Source: a bacterium
Lineage (GTDB): Bacteria; UBA9089; UBA9088; JAGUXG01
DNA: 13,914 nt
Direction: 5' to 3'
Assembly (NCBI GenBank): GCA_020061965.1
Contig: JAGUXG010000105.1
Coordinates: forward strand, 1 to 13,914
How positions within the stretch are numbered: the stretch's first letter is position 1; every line of letters begins with the position of its first letter. Under the pieces are notes generated by a model, which did no database searches, was not told the origin of the DNA, and saw nothing but the letters and a program-made list of their open reading frames with translations. The position numbers were made by a program, and so were the translations under genes. Below, in pieces: positions 1-6,320 of the stretch.

Positions 1-1086
1 AAGACCACACCCAAGGAGATAGAGATTAAGCCCTATGTAGAGAGAAGGCAGCCTGAGCCTATCAGACCTATCCAGACTGAAGCCATAGAAAGGAAGCCTA
101 TAATAAATCAGATACCAGAAAATGCAGAAACAAGATATGTGCCTGCATTAAAAGAGACTAATACCACAATAGAACCTATTAAAGAGAAGACCACACTTAA
201 GTTTGAAGCCTTCATAGAAAAGAGGCCTGCAATAGACCAGATACCAGAGAATGCCAAACTCAACCTTAAGGAGAATAAGTCTGTAGCAGACATTACAAAA
301 TATGAGGTCAACTATTTAGCAGAGAAGGCTGAAGACAAGAAGGAGGTTAAGACTGAAAATAGCAGTCTTCTCGGAAAAGATGATAGATTGCCCAAACAAG
401 CTGAGTCTCATAGAGATACTTTTTTTGAGAAAGTAGCGTCAACCAACATCTCAATAAAAGAAGAACCTTCTCATGAATCAGAAGATGGCTCGCAAAAAGG
501 CAGCCACGAAAAAGGACAAAACACTCCTTTTAAAGAAAAAGAACCAAATCCAAATCCCAACAATATCAGTTTTCATACTCATCTATCAAAAGAGTCACCA
601 TCTCAACCTATACTATCTGACACAAAGACAAGCACAGACCTTCAGACCTTTGGCACATTAAGCAAAGCCATCTATCAAATAGTAGAGAATGCAGAGATTC
701 ATCACAAAAAAGAAAGCGTTGAGATGGAAATATTCTTAAAGCCTGAATTCCTTGGCAAGCTGAATATGAAGCTCGACCTGAAACAAGATGGGGTTCTTGA
801 TGTGAGGTTTCTGGTTGGAACAAAACATCTCAAAGAACTAATGGAGCAAAACCTTCAAAACCTTCGTTCTACATTCAACTCATTAGAAGTAGCAGTAGGA
901 GAGATAGGGGTTTCTGTTGACAACGGCTCAACTAATCAAGGAAATCTTTGGAATAAAACCTACAACGAAAATACCCATAATTCAACAAGATATTCATTTC
1001 AGAAGAAAGATTTGCCAGAAATACCCCTTGATGATAGAGCAACAAGCCTTTATTGGAGACAGGCGTCCTTTGAGTTTACCGCATGA
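1..1086 (+). CDS. FliK-like flagellar hook-length control protein, C-terminal part (5' truncated by window)
   Basis: The frame is open from base 1, so 361 residues are visible and the true start lies outside the window; the GTG at 139 is only an internal valine codon. FliK proteins are exported by the flagellar type III system, measure the hook and switch export specificity through a C-terminal domain. That domain is recognisable at about 724-920: a run of the type LKPEFLGKLNMKL, then a Val-Arg-Phe strand, an amphipathic helix (LKELMEQNLQNLRSTF) and a closing Val-rich strand, matching the Flg_hook pattern. The N-terminal 240 residues are low-complexity, rich in Lys, Glu, Pro, Ser and Thr, as in other FliK proteins, and contain degenerate repeats (QIPENA at about 109-126 and again at 238-255). 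The stop overlaps the next start as ATGA (1083-1086), so the two genes are probably translationally coupled. Family call is fairly secure; the N-terminal region is not alignable by eye. Confidence 0.8.
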   Translation, partial: KTTPKEIEIKPYVERRQPEPIRPIQTEAIERKPIINQIPENAETRYVPALKETNTTIEPIKEKTTLKFEAFIEKRPAIDQIPENAKLNLKENKSVADITKYEVNYLAEKAEDKKEVKTENSSLLGKDDRLPKQAESHRDTFFEKVASTNISIKEEPSHESEDGSQKGSHEKGQNTPFKEKEPNPNPNNISFHTHLSKESPSQPILSDTKTSTDLQTFGTLSKAIYQIVENAEIHHKKESVEMEIFLKPEFLGKLNMKLDLKQDGVLDVRFLVGTKHLKELMEQNLQNLRSTFNSLEVAVGEIGVSVDNGSTNQGNLWNKTYNENTHNSTRYSFQKKDLPEIPLDDRATSLYWRQASFEFTA

Positions 1087-3500
1087 AGAAGATAACGCCA
1101 CCCTTCATAGCTGATCTCATAGCCAAAGCAGCTCTTTTTAGTGCCATTTTCCTTATCCCTGTCTATTTTGACACACGCATCCAGAATGTCTTTGACCTGT
1201 CTAAATTGGTAGCATTATATCTCCTCACCCTTATCCTCCTTGCAGGCTGGTCAACAAAACTACTACTCACCCCTAAAGGCCTGAAAGCCCTGAAGCCTGG
1301 GCCACTGAAATGGCAAATTTTGGCATTCTTCTTGATAAGCGTCATCTCCTTCATTTTTTCTATAAATAGAACAGTGAGCTTCTTTGGGTACTACCGCCAT
1401 TATGAAGGGCTTCTTGCCCTTATATGTTACCTCGCCCTCTTTTATTCAACAATAAATCTTTTTGACAAAAAATCTATAGAAGTGCCTGTCAATATCCTCC
1501 TTTTTACAGCAACAGCAACGGCAATCTATGGGATGTTTCAACATTTTGGGTTGGACCCATTCAGCTGGCAGGGAGCAGCAGGAAACCCCAATCGCCTGAG
1601 CTCTACCTTTGGAAACTCTGCTTTCTTCTCAGGATATTTAACAATCCTATTTCCTATATCCATCACCCAATACCTCCGTCAGAAAGAGACTCTGCCTCTT
1701 ATCATCTATGGGGCTATATCCTTTCTTCTTTGCGTGGCATTCCTTCTTACTAATACCAGAGCAGCCTATGTTGGTCTATTCTTTGGACTCCTTGTTCTTA
1801 TTCTGCTTTTGATAAAAAGAGGGGTCTTTCAGACAAAAAAGGGGCTCCTTCTTCTTATTCTCTTTCTTATTCCAACTATTTATTATAATCTAAAGCCTGA
1901 AACATCAGCGATTGGGAGATTTTTATCTGTATTTGATAAGAGTGCAACAGGAGAGGCTGTCTCAGAAAAGGTCTCTACCCTGGCCTACAAAGCTGAAACA
2001 TCTAAGGGGTTCGGAGGTTCTGCTGCCATCCGACTCTATTTATGGAGAGATGTATCAAGGATAATCGCCGAGCATCCATTTCTTGGCACAGGGCTTGATA
2101 CCCTAGGCTCAATATACCTGAAGTATCGCTCAATGGGAATCTTTAGAATAGAAGGGGATGCAAAGGCAGACAGTGCCCACAATGAATTTTTAGATATAGC
2201 CCAGAGCAGGGGAATTATAGGATTGCTTATTTACCTTTGGCTCATACTCTCCTTCTCCTTATTTTGCTTAAAGAAGGCAATCTCTCTACCAAAAGAAGAG
2301 GCATTCCTTTTCATCGGAATCCTCTCTGGATTCATCTCTTATGTTATCCAGACCCTTATGTCATTTGGGGTGACTCCTATCTTTTCTACACTGTGGATAG
2401 TGATGGGAATAGCCTGCTTGGAGACTGAACCACAAAGATTAAAAAAGGTGCCAAATCCCCTTTTTCTACCGGCAATAGGAGCGGTAGTTGCAATATTTGC
2501 CTTCTTTCTCAGTCTCTCTCAACATCCACTCATCTCTTTAATCATACTCTTGGCAGGAATGGCAATTCCAGCTTCAAGGCTCATTCAAACACCTCAGCCT
2601 TTCTCTAAAAGATATATCAGCGTTGGGATTTTGCTTTTAGCCATAACTCTTCTCTTCTCACAAAGCCTGAGACCATACATAGCAGATCTGCATTATAAGA
2701 TAGGGACAAAGGAGAAGGAAAGGGATAAAAAGATTGTTGAGTATGAGAAGGCTGTCCAGCTTAACCCTACGATTGATTGGTATCAAGGGGAGTTGGCCAG
2801 GGAGATTCTTGAAGAGGCAAAAGGAAAAAGAGATCCAGCTTATTTAGATGAGGCGATAAAGAAGATAGAAAAGATAATTAAGGCATTTCCTCAAGATGCC
2901 AATAATCATAATACCTTGGGTCTGGCGTATGACTTTAAGCAAGAGTTGCAAGGCGTAGATACAAAGGAAAAAGTAGTTGCAAGCTATAAAAAGGCGATTG
3001 AATGGAATCCCTTTTATGTTGGTGCATATAACAATATTGGCGTCATTTATGGCAGGGAGGCAAACTATGAGGAGGCAGAAAAATACTTTACTGAGGCTCT
3101 GAAGATTGAGCCAGAAAATGCTATCTCCTTAGACAATCTTCATAAGATTTCAGAGGCATACCTCTTTTACAAAAAGACAGATGGGGCAAAGAGAGTGCTG
3201 GCAAATATTGCTGAGTTTTCGCCAAAGTATTCAAGGATAATGGAGATATATACGGCACTTGGGACAGCCTACAGGGATGAAGGAAGGATGGATAAGGTGA
3301 AAGAGATCTGCTTCTTAATGATAAGGACTGACTCCAAAAATATTGTTGCCCACAGAAACTTAGGCTCATTATATTTTCAGGAGAAGCGTTTTGAGGAAGC
3401 AAAGATGGAGTTTGAGACTGTATTGAGTATTCAGCCCGATGATGCTTATTCCATTAACCTTTTGAAGCTATGTAATGAGGCAGTAAGCAAGAGAGAGTAA
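1083..3500 (+). CDS. O-antigen ligase/polymerase-like membrane protein (Wzy_C type) with C-terminal TPR domain
   Basis: The 805-residue protein has about fourteen hydrophobic segments in residues 9-530, then a soluble helical region. Two family signatures are visible. One is a GYYRHYEGLL motif near residue 102, common in this TPR-fused subfamily. The other is a large extracytoplasmic loop (about 270-378) with the Wzy_C-like stretch ADSAHNEFLDIAQSRGIIGL, where His366 is the expected conserved histidine; Arg226 in TNTRAAYVG is the usual basic residue between membrane helices. Residues 536-800 contain about six TPR units, for example AYNNIGVIYGREANYEEAEK and AHRNLGSLYFQEKRFEEAK. Known relatives polymerise or ligate polysaccharide, or glycosylate proteins, on the periplasmic side of the inner membrane; the TPRs could recruit partners. 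The exact substrate cannot be read. It starts inside the stop of the FliK-like gene with no good ribosome binding site, which favours coupling. No terminator hairpin is evident after it. Confidence 0.85.
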   Translation: MKKITPPFIADLIAKAALFSAIFLIPVYFDTRIQNVFDLSKLVALYLLTLILLAGWSTKLLLTPKGLKALKPGPLKWQILAFFLISVISFIFSINRTVSFFGYYRHYEGLLALICYLALFYSTINLFDKKSIEVPVNILLFTATATAIYGMFQHFGLDPFSWQGAAGNPNRLSSTFGNSAFFSGYLTILFPISITQYLRQKETLPLIIYGAISFLLCVAFLLTNTRAAYVGLFFGLLVLILLLIKRGVFQTKKGLLLLILFLIPTIYYNLKPETSAIGRFLSVFDKSATGEAVSEKVSTLAYKAETSKGFGGSAAIRLYLWRDVSRIIAEHPFLGTGLDTLGSIYLKYRSMGIFRIEGDAKADSAHNEFLDIAQSRGIIGLLIYLWLILSFSLFCLKKAISLPKEEAFLFIGILSGFISYVIQTLMSFGVTPIFSTLWIVMGIACLETEPQRLKKVPNPLFLPAIGAVVAIFAFFLSLSQHPLISLIILLAGMAIPASRLIQTPQPFSKRYISVGILLLAITLLFSQSLRPYIADLHYKIGTKEKERDKKIVEYEKAVQLNPTIDWYQGELAREILEEAKGKRDPAYLDEAIKKIEKIIKAFPQDANNHNTLGLAYDFKQELQGVDTKEKVVASYKKAIEWNPFYVGAYNNIGVIYGREANYEEAEKYFTEALKIEPENAISLDNLHKISEAYLFYKKTDGAKRVLANIAEFSPKYSRIMEIYTALGTAYRDEGRMDKVKEICFLMIRTDSKNIVAHRNLGSLYFQEKRFEEAKMEFETVLSIQPDDAYSINLLKLCNEAVSKRE

Positions 3501-3577
3501 ATTGTGACCTATGATTCAGACATAAGACCATAGACATAAGACTACAGAAAATTAAATATCAAAAATAAAGGTGCAAA
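3501..3577. repeat. Intergenic gap with 7-bp-period tandem repeat (GACNNNA)
   Basis: Between the polymerase and hydrolase genes, four heptamers follow one another without gaps: GACATAA 3519-3525, GACCATA 3526-3532, GACATAA 3533-3539 and GACTACA 3540-3546. The first and third are identical. A degenerate GAC/GAT-type unit may precede them at 3506-3518 with a one-base slip. No hairpin with a T-run is present, so there is no visible intrinsic terminator, and I see no convincing -35/-10 pair. Confidence 0.6.
3567..3573 (+). promoter_or_regulatory. Ribosome binding site AAAGGTG of the hydrolase gene
   Basis: AAAGGTG lies four bases before the ATG at 3578. It is a reasonable Shine-Dalgarno match, and it supports that start and independent translation initiation after the 77-bp gap. 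Confidence 0.6.
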
Positions 3578-4336
3578 ATGACAGATTACATCAAGTTCCT
3601 TGGAACAGCTGGGGCAAGGTTTGCTGTAGCTATGCAGACAAGAGCCTCTGGTGGAATATGGCTCTGCCTTAGCGATACCAATATACACATAGACCCAGGC
3701 CCAGGCGCTTTAGTCAAAGCCATCTCTTCAAAGCCAAAGTTAGACCCGCAAGAGCTTGATGGAATCATCCTCTCTCACAAGCATTTGGACCACTCAGGGG
3801 ATGTGAATGTTTTGATTGAAGCGATGACAGATAGTGGAAGAAAAAAAAGAGGAGCCTTTTTTTGTCCAAAGGATTGTCTCAGCGATGATCCAATCATCTT
3901 TAGGTATCTGAGAGCGTATCCAGAGAGGATAGAGATATTAAAAGAGGGCAAACCTTCCAGGATAAAAGATGTTGAGATTACACCATTTGAGCATATCCAC
4001 AGTGATGTCCAGACTTATGGAATGAGATTTGCCGCAGGGAAAACAAGCCTTTCATATATAGCTGATACCAGATTCTTTCCGCAGATTTCCTCTCTCTATA
4101 AGACAGAGGTTATTATCATTTGTCTCCTTTTGGACAAAGCAAGAGAAGGCGTTGATCATTTATGTATAGAGGATACAAAGAGGCTTATTGCTGAAATCTC
4201 TCCAAAATTAGCCATCCTTACCCACTTTGGAATGACCATATTAAAGCGAAAACCAGAAACATTGGCTAAAGAGATTTCATCTTTGACAGGCATAAAGACA
4301 ATTGCTGCAAGAGATGGGATGAAGATTGAGATATAA
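3578..4336 (+). CDS. Metallo-beta-lactamase-fold hydrolase (RNase Z/PhnP-like)
   Basis: This 252-residue protein shows the complete metal-binding set of the MBL superfamily. It has HKHLDH (His67, His69, Asp71, His72), His141 in EHIHSD, Asp163 in IADTRF, and His216 in ILTHFGM. The N-terminal FLGTAG and the acidic turn HIDPGPG (37-43) are typical of the subgroup that includes RNase Z and cyclic phosphodiesterases such as PhnP. A binuclear Zn-type phosphoesterase activity is therefore likely. The substrate is not evident, and the long flexible exosite arm of tRNase Z is not visible. No signal peptide is present, so it should be cytosolic. It is the last plus-strand gene and converges on the winged-helix gene with six bases between stops. 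The start is supported by AAAGGTG four bases upstream. Fold is secure; specific function unknown. Confidence 0.85.
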   Translation: MTDYIKFLGTAGARFAVAMQTRASGGIWLCLSDTNIHIDPGPGALVKAISSKPKLDPQELDGIILSHKHLDHSGDVNVLIEAMTDSGRKKRGAFFCPKDCLSDDPIIFRYLRAYPERIEILKEGKPSRIKDVEITPFEHIHSDVQTYGMRFAAGKTSLSYIADTRFFPQISSLYKTEVIIICLLLDKAREGVDHLCIEDTKRLIAEISPKLAILTHFGMTILKRKPETLAKEISSLTGIKTIAARDGMKIEI

Positions 4337-4342
4337 GGCATA

Positions 4343-4642
4343 CTAAATTATCTTCTTTCTAAGGGTAAACTTGATGAGCTCTTCAATGGTGTGAATTGCT
4401 TCCATATCGTTGGTAAAGGAATAAATGGCTGTCTCTCCATCACCCATCTTCTCCACAATTCTTTTCCTGACAAAGAATTCAAGGGATTCTCTCACATAGG
4501 TTTCAGGTCTCTTTATAAAGTCAGAAAACCTGCGCGCTGTATCCATAGCATACTGATTCTTTAAAAAAAATATAAGAAGCTCAAGCTTTGTCATCGCCAT
4601 TAAAATCTCAGAAAATATTCCCCTAATATCAGTCTCCATCAT
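4343..4642 (-). CDS. Small protein, probable winged helix-turn-helix
   Basis: This is a 99-residue (or 98-residue) protein without membrane segments. Residues 17-80 read as a winged-helix pattern: helix 1 (KLELLIFFLKN), helices 2 and 3 (MDTARRFSDF, then ETYVRESLEFFVRKRIVEK), and a beta-wing (GDGETAIYSFT). It probably binds DNA or another protein, but no named family is recognised by eye. It is the last gene of the minus-strand run and overlaps the radical-SAM gene as ATGA. Two in-frame ATGs are adjacent (4642-4640 and 4639-4637). The GAGG at 4649-4646 is only three bases from the first but six from the second, so translation may start at the second, with a TGATG junction. Its pairing with an NrdG-like activase suggests a related regulatory or accessory job; this is inference. 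Confidence 0.65.
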   Translation of the reverse strand: MMETDIRGIFSEILMAMTKLELLIFFLKNQYAMDTARRFSDFIKRPETYVRESLEFFVRKRIVEKMGDGETAIYSFTNDMEAIHTIEELIKFTLRKKII

Positions 4643-5328
4643 ATTCCTCGTATCTCAATTTCTTTTACATATTTCTTGGCTCTCTCTTTCAGTTCAAAGA
4701 GATATTCTATCGGATACGGCATAATCTTCATAAAATCAGGGTCTAATGTCTTTTTGCTGCGAAACTGCTGGAGAAACCACCTTTTTGCACCCTGGATTTC
4801 CTTTCCTATCTTCTCTATCTCTTCCTCATCAATAATAGTAGGAACACAGGTTGTTCTGAATTCATACTCTATCGGCGAGGACTTCAGAAGCTCTACCGTA
4901 TTCCCAATTCTTCCTGTCTCTATCTCTTTCCCACAAGCCTTCTTTAAGTTCGCCAGAGATGCCTTTACATCAAGGGCAATATAATCAACAATTCCTTCTG
5001 CTATCAAGCCCTTTAATGGTTCTAAAAGATATCCGTTGGTATCAATCTTTACGGCCAAACCTATCTCCTTAATCTTTTTACATAATGAAGGAAGGTCGCT
5101 GTGAATAGTTGGTTCTCCACCTGTGATGACAACACCATCAATAAACCTTCTCCTATTTTCTATCTCTTCTATCACTCCGGTAAAATCTAATTCACCTTCT
5201 TCCCCTTTAATAAGATCCGGGTTTTGGCAGAATGGACAAGCAAGATTACATCCAGAAAGAAAGAGCAGGCAAGAGAGTTTATTTGGATAGTCTATCAAAG
5301 AGATGCCCTGCATCTTCCTTATTTTCAT
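4639..5328 (-). CDS. nrdG: Anaerobic ribonucleotide reductase activating protein-like radical SAM enzyme (NrdG2 type)
   Basis: The 229-residue protein carries the radical-SAM cluster motif Cys27-x3-Cys31-x2-Cys34 within SGCNLACPFCQN, then TGGEPT (69-74) for SAM binding and KIDTNGY further on. The N-terminus MKIRKMQGISLIDYPNK fits the NrdG2 group of glycyl-radical activases (TIGR02495-like), which use a 4Fe-4S cluster and S-adenosylmethionine to generate a glycyl radical on the anaerobic class III ribonucleotide reductase. That supports the start at 5328, although the only upstream purine signal is weak (AAATGAG). No nrdD partner is in the window. It could instead activate another glycyl-radical enzyme of the PflA type. 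It lies 41 bp downstream of the flippase-like gene and overlaps the winged-helix gene by four bases. Confidence 0.8.
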   Translation of the reverse strand: MKIRKMQGISLIDYPNKLSCLLFLSGCNLACPFCQNPDLIKGEEGELDFTGVIEEIENRRRFIDGVVITGGEPTIHSDLPSLCKKIKEIGLAVKIDTNGYLLEPLKGLIAEGIVDYIALDVKASLANLKKACGKEIETGRIGNTVELLKSSPIEYEFRTTCVPTIIDEEEIEKIGKEIQGAKRWFLQQFRSKKTLDPDFMKIMPYPIEYLFELKERAKKYVKEIEIRGI

Positions 5329-5369
5329 CTCATTTGTAAGTATAATTCTGCAAGGTTTGTTTGTCTATC

Positions 5370-6320
5370 TCATTTTTTAAGGGTAAGTATCTTAGATAAA
5401 GAGAGACCTTCAAGGAATAAGCAGACTATTCCAGCAAGTGTTGTGGGGATAAAGCTGATAAGATATGAGAGAATGGAAAAGCTTGCAGCAAGGGCTTTAT
5501 CCTGGCCGGCTATCTGCAAGGCAAGGATACAGAAATAATGATATGTTCCGATATATCCAGGAGCAGCAGGGATCATAACCCCAATTACAGTCATTACCAG
5601 GACAAAGTAGGCAATGTGTAACCCAAGAGTGATGCCTATTGAAAGGAGGAGAAAGTGAATAGAAAGACCTGTGATGAGCCAGGATAGGATAGAATAGAAA
5701 GAGATCAAAAGAAACCTCTTTTTTGAAGAGAGAGCAGAAAGTCCTTCTGAGAAACTCTCTACAATTTTAGAGAGCTTGAGAGATATTCTTTCTACCCTTT
5801 TTATCATCCACGACTTATGGGTTTTGAGCAAGGAGAGAAAGATGAGGATGAGAAGACAGACTCCGAAAATGAAAAGACCTGCCTTTTTTATATCCTCTGG
5901 TATCGGGGATATGAATAATAGGCAGGCAAGTATGGCAAAGACAGAAAGGGTATCAAGGATTCTTTCTAAAACAATCGTAGCAAAGATAAGACTTTTGCTT
6001 ACCTTTTCCTTTTCCCCTAAGACATATGCCCTGGCTAACTCTCCAATTCTGGCAGGAAGTATGTTGTTCACCATAAGCCCGATAAGGAAAGAGGAACTCA
6101 GTACAAAAATCCCCATCTTTTTTATTGGAGAAAGGATTGCCTGCCATCTTATTACCCTGATAACAAAGGCTATTACTGTAGCCAGAAAGCTGATGAAAAG
6201 ATAGAGGTAATTTATAGACAGGAAAACCCTTCCGGTCTTTACAAAATCAAGGTTTCTTGCAGCAAGGTATAAAAAGAGGCAACTTATGAGTATCGGAAGA
6301 ACAATCTTTAGCTTTTTCAC
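5370..6320 (-). CDS. Integral membrane protein of the LPG synthase/flippase (UPF0104, PF03706) family
   Basis: The 316-residue, strongly hydrophobic protein has about eight membrane segments. Family hallmarks are visible in order: RVIRWQAIL (55-63), NNILPARIGELARAY (85-99), ERILD (119-123) and PAAPGYIGTYHY (251-262). Known members include the flippase domain of MprF and the archaeal AglD family, which move or modify lipid-linked substrates at the membrane. This protein lacks the cytosolic aminoacyl-transferase domain of MprF, so a stand-alone lipid or glycolipid transport role is the most likely, with unknown cargo. The start is GTG at 6320, overlapping the HEAT gene stop as GTGA, which indicates coupling; no separate ribosome binding site is needed. 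It ends 41 bp before the radical-SAM gene. Confidence 0.8.
   Translation of the reverse strand: MKKLKIVLPILISCLFLYLAARNLDFVKTGRVFLSINYLYLFISFLATVIAFVIRVIRWQAILSPIKKMGIFVLSSSFLIGLMVNNILPARIGELARAYVLGEKEKVSKSLIFATIVLERILDTLSVFAILACLLFISPIPEDIKKAGLFIFGVCLLILIFLSLLKTHKSWMIKRVERISLKLSKIVESFSEGLSALSSKKRFLLISFYSILSWLITGLSIHFLLLSIGITLGLHIAYFVLVMTVIGVMIPAAPGYIGTYHYFCILALQIAGQDKALAASFSILSYLISFIPTTLAGIVCLFLEGLSLSKILTLKK

Noticed and set aside
4337..4342. Bidirectional terminator between the convergent hydrolase and winged-helix genes
   Set aside because: Only six bases separate the stops, and I see no stable hairpin with flanking T-runs over the junction.
5776..6204. 142-codon open frame on the plus strand
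   Set aside because: It lies wholly opposite the flippase-like gene, whose family motifs are clear; its product is basic and low in recognisable motifs, as expected for an antisense shadow.
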